Shown here piece after piece: positions 34,311 through 42,918 of a stretch of DNA of 45,956 bases. The translations under genes and the position numbers were made by a program. The notes beneath the pieces are model-generated. The model had not been told where the DNA came from. It saw only the letters and a program-made list of their open reading frames with translations, and did no database searches. The first letter of the stretch is position 1. Each line of letters starts with the position of its first letter. The stretch comes from DATJGF01 sp035495315 (lineage in GTDB: Bacteria; Verrucomicrobiota; Verrucomicrobiia; Limisphaerales; UBA8199). Where the stretch lies: the NCBI GenBank assembly GCA_035495315.1, contig DATJGF010000074.1:1-45956 (forward strand), read 5' to 3'.

Positions 34311-34325
34311 ATACTAAGAAAGTAT
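34311..34325. promoter_or_regulatory. Candidate LysR operator in the divergent promoter region
   Basis: ATACTAAGAAAGTAT is a perfect inverted repeat with 5-base arms and contains the T-N11-A pattern of LysR sites. It starts eight bases upstream of the regulator's ATG. A CATAAT at 34372-34377 could be the -10 box of the efflux operon, though its -35 box is poor. Confidence 0.45.
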
Positions 34326-34386
34326 CAATCCTCGCGCAAACATGTATTGGCCCGGCATTCCTTTGTCATGCCATAATCTGGGGCTC

Positions 34387-37300
34387 ATGTGGATTGTTCG
34401 GCTGGCTCTACGCCGTCCCTACACGTTCGTGGTCGGGGCGCTGGTGCTTTTGCTGTTAACGCCGTTTGTGCTGCTGCGCACGCCCACCGATATTTTCCCC
34501 TCCATCAATATCCCGGTCGTCAGCATGGTCTGGACCTATGCCGGGTTGGAAGCCGAAGATATGGAGCAGCGGTTCAATTATGCGCAGGAACGTTCGCTGA
34601 CAACGACGGTTAACGACATCGAACACATTGAATCGACGGCCTACAACGGCATCGGCGTGGTTAAAGCCTATTTCCGCGAAGGCACATCGGTGGATGCCGG
34701 CGTTGCGCAAGTCACCGCGATTGCCCAAACACTCATTCGTTCGATGCCGCCGGGAACCACGCCGCCGTTGATTATTCGTTACAGCGCCTCGACCGTCCCG
34801 ATCCTGCAATACAGCATCAGCAGTCCACAACTTTCGGAACAGGAGATCTTCGATATCAGTGCCAATCAGATTCGTGTCGGCCTGGCAACCGTGCGCGGCG
34901 CAGCGATGCCCTGGCCTTACGGTGGAAAAAATCGGATCGTGTCGGTCGACCTCGATCTAGCAGCGCTTAAAGCAAAAAACCTTGCTCCAGTCGATGTCGT
35001 CAATGCGGTCAACGCGCAGAACCTGATTTTTCCCAGTGGCACCGCCAAAATTGCCGCAACGGAATACGCGGTCGACCTGAATACGTCGCCCAAGCTGATG
35101 GAGGATCTGGGAAATCTGCCGATCCGGACGGTAAACGGAGCGGTGATTCACCTGAGCGATGTCGCCCAGGTGCGTGACGGATATCAGCCGCAGCAGAACA
35201 TCGTTCGCAATGAGGGTATTCGCGGTGCCTTGCTGACGGTGTACAAGACTGGGGCAGCCTCGACGCTCGAAGTGGTTAGCGGAATCAAGAAGGCTATGCC
35301 TCGCCTGCTGGCCGGCCTGCCGCAGGAACTGAAGGTAAAGGAATTCTCGGACCAGTCTGTTTTCGTGCGCTCTGCCATTACCGGCGTGGTGCGCGAGGGC
35401 GTAATCGCCGCGGCATTAACGGCCTTGATGATCTTGTTATTCCTCGGGTCATGGCGCAGCACTTTGATCATCGCCCTGTCAATTCCGCTGTCGGTGCTGG
35501 CTTCGCTGGCAATTCTCAGCGCCCTGCAGGAAACCATCAACCTGATGACGCTCGGTGGGTTGGCGTTGGCAGTCGGCATCCTCGTCGACGATGCTACGGT
35601 CGCTATTGAGAACATCCACCGCCATATGGCGCTGGGAAAGAAACTGGACGATGCGATCCTGGACGGTGCCCAGGAAATCGCGATGCCGGCTTTTGTATCC
35701 ACCCTCTGCATCTGCATCGTTTTCGTGCCGATGTTCTTTTTGACCGGGGTCGCGCACTATTTGTTTGTGCCTTTAGCCCAGGCGGTGGTGTTCGCAATGC
35801 TGGCCAGCTATGTGATCTCGCGCACACTGGTGCCAACGCTCGTGATGTGGTTCTACCGCAATGTCTACCAGCACGGCGCCGACCACCCTGTTGCGCCTGC
35901 AGATATGAGGCGGAAACAACCAAACTATTTGGTTCAATTGTGGCGAGGGTGCTTCAACCGCCTTAGCGGAATCCAGGAAGCATTCGAATATGGTTTTGAG
36001 CGTTTTCGCGAAAGCTACCACATCCTGTTGGGAGCTTTGTTGCATCATCGAGGTTCTTTTGCCCTGTTTTTCCTCGTGTTTTGCGGCGGGACCATGTTGT
36101 TGGTGCCCCAATTAGGGCAGGATTTTTTCCCAACGGTGGATGCAGGTCAGTTTAGGCTGCATGTGCGGACAAGGACCGGGACGCGCATTGAAGAGACGGC
36201 TAAGCTGGTCGACGAAATAGAATCAGTTATTCGCAAAGAGATCCCTTCCGAGGAATTTCGCGGCATGCTGGATAATATTGGGATCCCGGCTTCGAGTATT
36301 AATCTGACCTATAGCGACAACGGTCTGATTGGGACATGCGATGCTGATATCCTGGTATCGTTGCAACCGGAACACCATCCGACTCCCGTTTACATGAAGC
36401 GTTTGCGAGCACGTCTGGGCCGGGAGTTTCCGGGAACAATGTTTTATTTTCTTCCGGCCGATATTGTGAGCCAATCGATCAATTTCGGATTGCCCGCACC
36501 GTTTGATGTCCAAATCGTAGGGCGGGACCAGGCGAAAAACCGGGAAATTGCCGCACAATTAGCGGAGCGCATCCGCCAATTGCCCGGAGCGGTGGATGTG
36601 CGGGTTCAACAGCCAGGCGACCTCCCGCGGCTGGATTTTGAGGTCGATCGCACCAAAGCCTCGGAGATGGGCCTCTCGGAACGTGATGTCGCCAATTCGG
36701 TGCTGCTGAGCCTGAGCGGCAGCGGTCAGGTCCAGCCTGCCTACTGGATGAATCCGCGCAATGGCATTCAGTACCTGATAAATATTCGCGTTCCTGAACA
36801 CCGCATCGATTCGTTCTCAGCACTAAATTCGATTCCCATTAACGCCAGCCAACCCGGCCAAGGCGACGTGCAATTGCTCGCCAATCTCGCTTCGTTGCGG
36901 CGCAGCACTGGGCCGCCAGTGATCTCGCATTACAACATTATGCCCGTCATCGACGTGTTCGGTGGCGTGAGCGAGCGTGACCTGGGTGGGGTGCTGCGCG
37001 ATTTAAAACCGCTGATTACGCAAGCCGAGGAGCAATTGCCGCGCGGCAGCTTCATCTCCTTGCGCGGCCAGGCTGAAACCATGCATAAGAGTTTCAACGG
37101 TCTGGGCCTCGGCTTGTTGCTGGCGATGGTGCTGATTTATTTGCTGCTGGTAGTCAATTTCCAGAGCTGGCTCGATCCCTTCATTATCATTACCGCGTTG
37201 CCGGGCGCATTGGCTGGCGTCGTTTGGGCCTTGCATCTCACCTTTACCACCCTGAGCGTACCCGCACTGATGGGAGCTATCATGAGCCTCGGTGTCGCCA

Positions 37301-37653
37301 CAGCAAACTCAGTGTTGGTGGTTAGCTTCGCCCGCAACGCTTTGCAGGCCGGCATGGACCCGATCGATGCGGCCTGGGTCGCAGGGGTAAGCCGGCTGCG
37401 CCCCGTCCTGATGACCGCGGCCGCGATGGTGATCGGCATGCTCCCGATGGCGCTGGCCTTCGGGGAAGGCGGCGAGCAGAATGCGCCCTTGGGGCGCGCC
37501 GTCATTGGCGGGCTAGTGGTAGCGACAGTAGCGACGCTATTCTTTGTGCCAGTAGTATTCAGCCTGTTGCACAAGCAGGTCGCCGTATCGGCACCCTGGT
37601 GGAATGAACCCAACCCGAGCGGCGAACTTGGCTCAGCGCCTTCAGCGATTTAG
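34387..37653 (+). CDS. RND-family efflux pump inner-membrane transporter
   Basis: 1088 residues from the ATG at 34387 (MWIVRLALRRPYTFVVGA). An in-frame ATG at 34342 would add 15 residues without the usual positive-inside start. It has 12 membrane helices and two large periplasmic loops in the normal order. The proton-relay pair Asp401-Asp402 in TM4 (GILVDDATVAIENIH) is intact, so it should be proton driven, of the hydrophobe/amphiphile efflux (HAE) type and not heavy-metal type. The gene begins a three-gene operon with adaptor and outer-membrane channel, controlled presumably by the divergent LysR protein. The substrate cannot be told from the sequence. Confidence 0.95.
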   Translation: MWIVRLALRRPYTFVVGALVLLLLTPFVLLRTPTDIFPSINIPVVSMVWTYAGLEAEDMEQRFNYAQERSLTTTVNDIEHIESTAYNGIGVVKAYFREGTSVDAGVAQVTAIAQTLIRSMPPGTTPPLIIRYSASTVPILQYSISSPQLSEQEIFDISANQIRVGLATVRGAAMPWPYGGKNRIVSVDLDLAALKAKNLAPVDVVNAVNAQNLIFPSGTAKIAATEYAVDLNTSPKLMEDLGNLPIRTVNGAVIHLSDVAQVRDGYQPQQNIVRNEGIRGALLTVYKTGAASTLEVVSGIKKAMPRLLAGLPQELKVKEFSDQSVFVRSAITGVVREGVIAAALTALMILLFLGSWRSTLIIALSIPLSVLASLAILSALQETINLMTLGGLALAVGILVDDATVAIENIHRHMALGKKLDDAILDGAQEIAMPAFVSTLCICIVFVPMFFLTGVAHYLFVPLAQAVVFAMLASYVISRTLVPTLVMWFYRNVYQHGADHPVAPADMRRKQPNYLVQLWRGCFNRLSGIQEAFEYGFERFRESYHILLGALLHHRGSFALFFLVFCGGTMLLVPQLGQDFFPTVDAGQFRLHVRTRTGTRIEETAKLVDEIESVIRKEIPSEEFRGMLDNIGIPASSINLTYSDNGLIGTCDADILVSLQPEHHPTPVYMKRLRARLGREFPGTMFYFLPADIVSQSINFGLPAPFDVQIVGRDQAKNREIAAQLAERIRQLPGAVDVRVQQPGDLPRLDFEVDRTKASEMGLSERDVANSVLLSLSGSGQVQPAYWMNPRNGIQYLINIRVPEHRIDSFSALNSIPINASQPGQGDVQLLANLASLRRSTGPPVISHYNIMPVIDVFGGVSERDLGGVLRDLKPLITQAEEQLPRGSFISLRGQAETMHKSFNGLGLGLLLAMVLIYLLLVVNFQSWLDPFIIITALPGALAGVVWALHLTFTTLSVPALMGAIMSLGVATANSVLVVSFARNALQAGMDPIDAAWVAGVSRLRPVLMTAAAMVIGMLPMALAFGEGGEQNAPLGRAVIGGLVVATVATLFFVPVVFSLLHKQVAVSAPWWNEPNPSGELGSAPSAI

Positions 37654-37659
37654 CGCTTT

Positions 37660-38892
37660 ATGAATTCTTCGCATCAGACGGTAGTGAAAACTGCGCCTCC
37701 CTCCTCCGCGAGTGGCGTCGCGGAGGCCGCGGCCAATGCGGGCAGCAAGCTCCGCCACGCCGCGATCGCCGCTGTGCTGCTCATCGTCGTTGCGGCTTTG
37801 GCCGGTCTGATCCCCCGTTGGCAGCATCGGGCCGCGTTGCGTTTCGAAACGCGCGATCTTGCCGTTCGGACTGTCGCTGTGGTCTCCGCAGGTCCAGGTC
37901 AAGCAACCGGCGACCTCGTCCTGCCGGCCGAAGTCAAGCCGCTGGTCGACTCTCCGATTTACGCGCGCTCGAGCGGCTATCTCAAGCGCTGGCTCGTCGA
38001 TATCGGTGCCGAAGTCAAAGAAGGCGACTTGCTCGCCGAAACTGATGCGCCTGAATTGCGGCAGGAACTGGCCCAGGCCAAAGCCGAGCTCGTGCAAGCT
38101 GAAGCCGCTTTAGGGCTGGCCCGGACGACCGCCGCGCGATGGGCGGAATTGCTCAAGACGGCCAGTGTGAGTGAACAGGAGGCCGCGGAAAAGGAAGCTG
38201 ACCTTGAGTTGAAATTGGCGAATGTTGAGGCCGCGCGGGCTCACGTGCGCCGGTTGGAGGAGTTGCAATCGTTCTCCAGTATTAAGGCGCCGTTTGCGGG
38301 CACGATTACTGCGCGGGCTGTCGATGTCGGGCAGCTCGTTACCGCCGGTAGCAACCACGAGCTGTTTCATCTCGCTCAAACCGGCACGCTGCGGGTCTAT
38401 GTGCACGTCCCCCAAACGGCCGCCCGCAGCGTCGTTCCGGGACAGACCGCCGAGCTCAGCATCCCTGAACTCGCGGGACGGGTGTTTCCCGCAAAAATCA
38501 TTCGCACATCCGGTGCGATGAGCGCCGACTCGCGCACGTTGATGGTCGAGTTGCAGGTCGACAACAATCAGCGTGAAATCCTTGCCGGCACGTTCGCCCA
38601 GGTTCGCTTTAAAGAATCAAAACTCGCCTCCGGACTGACGCTGCCCTCCAACACGCTCTTATTCCGGTCAGAAGGGCCGCAGGTCGGTGTGGTCAAGCCG
38701 GACGGAAAAGTGGAGTTGCGGAACGTTACGTTGGGACGCGATTTTGGGCCGACGGTTGAGATCGTTTCGGGAGTGACGTCCGGTGATCGGGTGATTTTGA
38801 ACCCCTCGGATTCGCTCGTCAGCGGGATTACAGTGCATATCGCAAATCAGACGATCGAAGCAGGGGATGCTAAGTCCAACGTTACACAATGA
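37660..38892 (+). CDS. RND periplasmic adaptor (membrane fusion protein)
   Basis: 410 residues. A membrane anchor or signal at about 32-50 (HAAIAAVLLIVVAALAGL) precedes a barrel-sandwich/lipoyl half (PIYARSSGYLKRWLVDIGAEVKEG split around 100-118). An alpha-hairpin at about 130-205 is rich in Ala and Glu, the second lipoyl half has IKAPFAGTITARAVDVGQLV, and beta-barrel and membrane-proximal domains follow. It bridges the RND pump and the outer-membrane channel. The ATG is 6 bases behind the pump stop, and its own stop overlaps the next ATG (ATGA). Confidence 0.93.
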   Translation: MNSSHQTVVKTAPPSSASGVAEAAANAGSKLRHAAIAAVLLIVVAALAGLIPRWQHRAALRFETRDLAVRTVAVVSAGPGQATGDLVLPAEVKPLVDSPIYARSSGYLKRWLVDIGAEVKEGDLLAETDAPELRQELAQAKAELVQAEAALGLARTTAARWAELLKTASVSEQEAAEKEADLELKLANVEAARAHVRRLEELQSFSSIKAPFAGTITARAVDVGQLVTAGSNHELFHLAQTGTLRVYVHVPQTAARSVVPGQTAELSIPELAGRVFPAKIIRTSGAMSADSRTLMVELQVDNNQREILAGTFAQVRFKESKLASGLTLPSNTLLFRSEGPQVGVVKPDGKVELRNVTLGRDFGPTVEIVSGVTSGDRVILNPSDSLVSGITVHIANQTIEAGDAKSNVTQ

Positions 38893-40385
38893 CTCGGCCA
38901 ACGATCAGTATCTCCAACACTGCGCTTTTTCTCACCCTGGCTCTCGCGTTAGCCGGCTGCAAAGTCGGCCCCGATTACCAGCGCCCGGCGCCGCTAGGCC
39001 AGAGCACGATGCCGGCTGCGTTCTCGAATTCCTCGGCAACCAACACTGCAGAATGGAAACCGGCTGAACCTTCCGCTCATTTGCCGCGAGGTGCCTGGTG
39101 GGAAGTCTTTGGCGAGGCGGATTTAAACCGTTTGGAACAGGTGGCTGCTCCCCAAAATCAGGAACTTGCCGCAGCCTTCGCTCGGCTGAATGAGGCCCGC
39201 GCGACGGTCAACGTTTCGCGAGCGGATTTGTTGCCACAAGTAAGTCTCAATCCAAGCTATAGCCGGCAACGCACCAGCGCCAACGAGCATAAAGATACTG
39301 GCGTGACGGGGGTCGCCTACACCTATAACACCTATACAATGCCGTTGCAGGCGGCATGGGAGGTGGACTTGTGGGGCCGAGTGCGGCGTCAGGTCGAATC
39401 TGCCAAGGCGCGCCTATCGGCGAGCGCAGATGATCTCGCGGCCTTGACGCTGACCATTCAGGCCGAGATTGCGACTGATTACTTTACGTTACGGGCGTTA
39501 GATGCCGAGTACGATCTGCTCTCGCGCACGGTCGAAACCTATCGAAAGTCGCTCGAGCTGACGATGAATCGCCGAAAGGGCGGGGTTGCGACAGAGTTGG
39601 ATGTTGCCCAAGCCCAAACGCAGCTCCGCGCTACCGAATCAAATCTACCCGCGCTCCGTTTGCAGCGGATTCGACTGGAACACGCGCTGGCAACATTGTG
39701 TGGGGAGCCGGCGACATGCTTCAGTGTTGCAGCGGCAGCGGTTACTAATTATACCGAAAAAATTCCCGCAGTTCCGATTGTGTTGCCGAGCGAATTACTG
39801 GAACGCCGGCCCGACGTCGCCGCCGCCGAGCAGCGCATGGCAGCTGCCAATGCGGACATCGGCGTCGCGCAAGGGGCGTTCTACCCTCGGCTACTGCTGA
39901 ATGGGTTGGCAGGTTTTCAGTCGATAAGCGCATCCAGTTGGTTTGACTGGCCCAGCCGGTTCTGGGCGTTTGGTCCGACGCTTGAGCTGCCGCTCTACAC
40001 AGGCGGACGGAACCGTGCACAGCTCGCATTAGCACGCGCGACCTACGATGAAACGGTGGCGGGTTACCGGCAAACGGTTCTTAATGCATTCCAGGAAGTT
40101 GAAGACCAAATCGCCGCCCAGCGATTGCTCGAAGAACAATTGACCGCCGAACAGGCCACATTGGCAGCGGCCCAACACACGGTCGAAATCGCCAACAACC
40201 GATACAAGGCCGGCCTGGTCACTTACCTCGAGGTGGCGACCGCCCAAAGCGCGGCGCTGAACCTCGAACGCACAGTTGTCCAACTCCAGGGCGATAAACT
40301 CGTCGCGTCAGTCGGCTTGATTCGAGCTCTGGGGGGAGGTTGGGAAAAGAACATCGCAGGATTGGCAGCAGCGGCCCAACACTGA
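38889..40385 (+). CDS. Outer-membrane efflux lipoprotein, NodT family
   Basis: 498 residues. A signal sequence ends in the lipobox LALAGC with Cys24 and the family start KVGPDYQRP. Two OEP (TolC-like) repeats follow, with LNRLEQVAAPQNQELAAAFARLNEARA and, in the second half, ERRPDVAAAEQRMAAANADIGVAQGAFYPRL spread over the helices. The product should be a trimeric beta-barrel with a periplasmic alpha-tunnel that completes the tripartite pump. Its start overlaps the adaptor stop by four bases. The gene ends 37 bases from the convergent epimerase-like gene. Confidence 0.94.
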   Translation: MTRPTISISNTALFLTLALALAGCKVGPDYQRPAPLGQSTMPAAFSNSSATNTAEWKPAEPSAHLPRGAWWEVFGEADLNRLEQVAAPQNQELAAAFARLNEARATVNVSRADLLPQVSLNPSYSRQRTSANEHKDTGVTGVAYTYNTYTMPLQAAWEVDLWGRVRRQVESAKARLSASADDLAALTLTIQAEIATDYFTLRALDAEYDLLSRTVETYRKSLELTMNRRKGGVATELDVAQAQTQLRATESNLPALRLQRIRLEHALATLCGEPATCFSVAAAAVTNYTEKIPAVPIVLPSELLERRPDVAAAEQRMAAANADIGVAQGAFYPRLLLNGLAGFQSISASSWFDWPSRFWAFGPTLELPLYTGGRNRAQLALARATYDETVAGYRQTVLNAFQEVEDQIAAQRLLEEQLTAEQATLAAAQHTVEIANNRYKAGLVTYLEVATAQSAALNLERTVVQLQGDKLVASVGLIRALGGGWEKNIAGLAAAAQH

Positions 40386-40422
40386 TCTTGCGCCCCTGAA
40401 TCAAATCCACTCTACGGTAGCG

Positions 40423-41370
40423 TCAGGTTTCAAATACCCGACGCACAAATTCCCGACTGCGTCGATGATTCTCGATGACGGATCGCGTAATCTTAGTGCG
40501 TTCTTCGAGCGCTAATTCGACGCTAAAGCGGCGTGCCAGTTTGTGATCGGCGGCGTACTTGGCCACCGCCTGGTAATCCACGTCGCCGGTATCGAGATCT
40601 TCCCACCAAATGTTGTTCCGGCTTTGGCGCAAATGCCATGTCACCACGCGTTCGCCGTATTGTTTTAGACCATCAATCGGCATGACGCCGCCTTTCCAAA
40701 CCCAATGAACATCGTAACACCATCCTACGGAGGAGGGTTTCGTGTGCTGAAAGTTATAATGAAATTCCCGCGCTTGGTTGGCCATTTCGGGGAGGTGCTG
40801 GTGCACACCCAGCTTCATTCCGAGCGCATTTAATCCGTCGCCCAGTTCTTCCAGTGCGACCGCCTGGTTTTTCAACTCCTCGTCCGTTTTTTCCCGCCCG
40901 ATGGGATCGGCGTTGCAACTAATGACGCGGAACCCAGCTTGCTGGCATACCTTCGCCCCGGCCAGTATCTTGTCGACGACTTCTTTGGATTTTCCTGCCT
41001 CGTGCAAGCGTGCTCCGACATAAAGGCTGACGGGCTGGAGGCCTTTGGCTCGGAGTTGTTCGGCAAAGTGCGCGTTGGCCTCCGGTTGCCCGACATCCAT
41101 GAAACCCTCCAGATAATCATAGCCGGTGTCGCGCAGCGCCGAGATAACCTCTTCAATATCGAACTTCTTTTTGTCGCGCTGCGCGTATTGCGTCCAGCCA
41201 TATACGTTCGAACCGACCAGGGTCTTTGACGTCGCTGGGTCTGCTGCCTTGGCACCAGTCGCGGGGAAGTAGCCCGCCACCAATGCCAGAGCTGAACCAC
41301 ATTCGCTAATGAATTGCCGCCTCGGTCTTCTGGAGTTCCAATCTTGGGGGGAAGGAATGGACAAGAACAT
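40423..41370 (-). CDS. Exported sugar phosphate isomerase/epimerase-like TIM-barrel protein
   Basis: 315 residues from the ATG at 41370; the longer frame starts with a TTG. A Tat-type signal lies at about 14-42 (RRPRRQFISECGSALALVAG). The rest is a xylose-isomerase-like TIM barrel (AP-endonuclease 2 superfamily) with metal-ligand candidates: Glu in YLEGFMDVG, His in KLGVHQHLPEM, Asp and His in WCYDVHWVWKGG, and Glu in FSVELAL. Exported members are frequent in Planctomycetes and Verrucomicrobia and probably act on sugars or sugar acids. It lies behind the DUF1552 gene on the same strand across a 180-base gap that holds an inverted repeat. Confidence 0.87.
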   Translation of the reverse strand: MFLSIPSPQDWNSRRPRRQFISECGSALALVAGYFPATGAKAADPATSKTLVGSNVYGWTQYAQRDKKKFDIEEVISALRDTGYDYLEGFMDVGQPEANAHFAEQLRAKGLQPVSLYVGARLHEAGKSKEVVDKILAGAKVCQQAGFRVISCNADPIGREKTDEELKNQAVALEELGDGLNALGMKLGVHQHLPEMANQAREFHYNFQHTKPSSVGWCYDVHWVWKGGVMPIDGLKQYGERVVTWHLRQSRNNIWWEDLDTGDVDYQAVAKYAADHKLARRFSVELALEERTKITRSVIENHRRSREFVRRVFET

Positions 41371-41420
41371 GAAAGGATTCAAAACTGCTTTCGCCAACTG
41401 TCCAGTCGAAAATTGCCGAG

Positions 41421-41546
41421 GTAGCGGTGGGCGTCTCGCCGGCCGTGGAGGACGGCGTCCGGCCGCCCGGATTGGGGCTCGAAATGAATGGTTTTAGCGA
41501 TCTCCTGCGCCCCGGCTCTGCGGCAGCCGAGACGGCCTACCGCTAC
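41421..41546. repeat. Imperfect long inverted repeat between DUF1552 and epimerase-like genes
   Basis: The left arm GTAGCGGTGGGCGTCTCGCC (41421-41440) and the right arm at 41526-41546 (GCCGAGACGG then CCTACCGCTAC) are complementary with a few mismatches and one extra base. The loop contains GC-rich minor helices. There is no reading frame of note. Probably a dispersed repeat; possibly also a terminator for the DUF1552 transcript, although it lacks a T run. Confidence 0.45.
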
Positions 41547-41550
41547 GAAG

Positions 41551-42876
41551 TCAGGCCATTTCGAGGCTGCGCATGCTGCCGGTGGAGGAGGCGAACTTGT
41601 CGACCTCGAGTCCCATCCGCTGGAGCATTGAGACAAAGAGATTGGGGAGCGGGTAGTTGCGCTCTTGATCAAAGCCGAGATGCTGGCCGTGCTTGAAGCC
41701 GCCACCGGCAAAAATGGTTGGCAGATTGGTGGTCACATGAGTGTTGGCATTCCCAAGATTTGTGCCGTAGAGAATCATGGTCCGGTCGAGAAGCGTATCA
41801 TCTTGTTCGCGGACGGCCTTGAGTTCGCCAAAAAGGTTGGCCAGGAGTTTCATGTGCCAATGATCGATCGCCTTCAACTGCGAGAGCTTTTCCTGCGATT
41901 TGCCATGATGAGACAGGTTGTGGTAACCGTCGGTGATCTTCATGCCTTCGACATCAATCGCCGGCGAATTAACGCTGTCAAGCAGCAGGGCAATCGAACG
42001 AGTGGAATCGGTCTCAAATGCCAATCGCGCGATGTCGTACATCAGCTTTACCTTTTCCATATACTCACGCGGGCTGGCGGGATCCAATGGCACTGGAACA
42101 TTCACTTTTGGCTTGGGCTTGTGCTCCCATTCGCGCGACATGCTCATCCGCTGTTCCAACTCCCGCACGCTCGTGAAATATTGATCCAGCCGGTTGCGAT
42201 CACGCGCGCCAACGGTCCGTTGCAAGGCTTTCGCCTGGTCTGCGACCGCATCCAGAATGCTTTGGCCGAGCTCCAAACGGCGTACCTGAGCTTCGGTTTC
42301 TTCCTCGGTGCCCTGGATGAACAGGCGGCGGAAAACGTCAGAAGCCTTCTCCTCGCACGGAATCAGCACGCCGGAACTCGTCCAAGCCAGGCTGCGAGCA
42401 CCTTGCTGCACGTTGACGCCGAGATTGAGCGAAGGAAAGCGGGTCAAATGTCCGATGCGCTCGGCAATAAATTGATCCAGCGAGATCGTATTGCGGAAAC
42501 TGCCGCGCCCGGGGTGCGGTGCCGCAGTGAGGAAACAGTTATCCGCTGGATGTCCGCCGTCGACGTCCGGGTGCGAAACACCGCTGAAGACTGTGAAATC
42601 CTGGCGATATTCCCTGAGATCCTCGAGGTATGGGGAGAGGGCATATTCGCGCCCGGTGTCTTGCGGGAAAAACTGGTCCGGCAGCAGTCCGAGATTATTG
42701 CAGATCGCCAGCATTCGCCTCGGTTTAGGGTCCGGCCCGACCCCGGACGCGGCGGCGCCTTTGGCAAAGGCAGGCAGCATGGCATCAAGCAGGGGCAGCG
42801 AAAGCATGATGCCTGTCCCTCGCAAAAAGCGGCGCCGCGAAATTGAATGGCCTAACGTAATAGAGTTTCTCTTCAC
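41551..42876 (-). CDS. DUF1552 family protein with Tat signal
   Basis: 441 residues from a GTG at 42876. A twin-arginine signal ISRRRFLRGTG lies at residues 12-22, followed by a hydrophobic segment. DUF1552 proteins fall in the alkaline-phosphatase-like/DUF1501 neighbourhood of exported proteins and have no proven reaction. Family landmarks seen: PRRMLAICNNLGLLPDQFFP, FTVFSGVSHPDVDGGH, SLDQFIAERIG, and near the end LDRTMILYGTNLGNANTH then NLPTIFAGGG. It is encoded 42 bases behind a DUF1592-type protein, the normal arrangement in Planctomycetes and Verrucomicrobia, so the two probably work together outside the cytoplasm. Confidence 0.93.
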   Translation of the reverse strand: MKRNSITLGHSISRRRFLRGTGIMLSLPLLDAMLPAFAKGAAASGVGPDPKPRRMLAICNNLGLLPDQFFPQDTGREYALSPYLEDLREYRQDFTVFSGVSHPDVDGGHPADNCFLTAAPHPGRGSFRNTISLDQFIAERIGHLTRFPSLNLGVNVQQGARSLAWTSSGVLIPCEEKASDVFRRLFIQGTEEETEAQVRRLELGQSILDAVADQAKALQRTVGARDRNRLDQYFTSVRELEQRMSMSREWEHKPKPKVNVPVPLDPASPREYMEKVKLMYDIARLAFETDSTRSIALLLDSVNSPAIDVEGMKITDGYHNLSHHGKSQEKLSQLKAIDHWHMKLLANLFGELKAVREQDDTLLDRTMILYGTNLGNANTHVTTNLPTIFAGGGFKHGQHLGFDQERNYPLPNLFVSMLQRMGLEVDKFASSTGSMRSLEMA

Positions 42877-42918
42877 GGTGATGGCTTGATGGTCTGATTT
42901 ATAGACGGCGGATGAACG

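Noticed and set aside
41665..42846. A 393-codon plus-strand open frame opposite the DUF1552 gene
   Set aside because: The minus-strand frame has a clear Tat signal and family motifs; the plus-strand frame has none.
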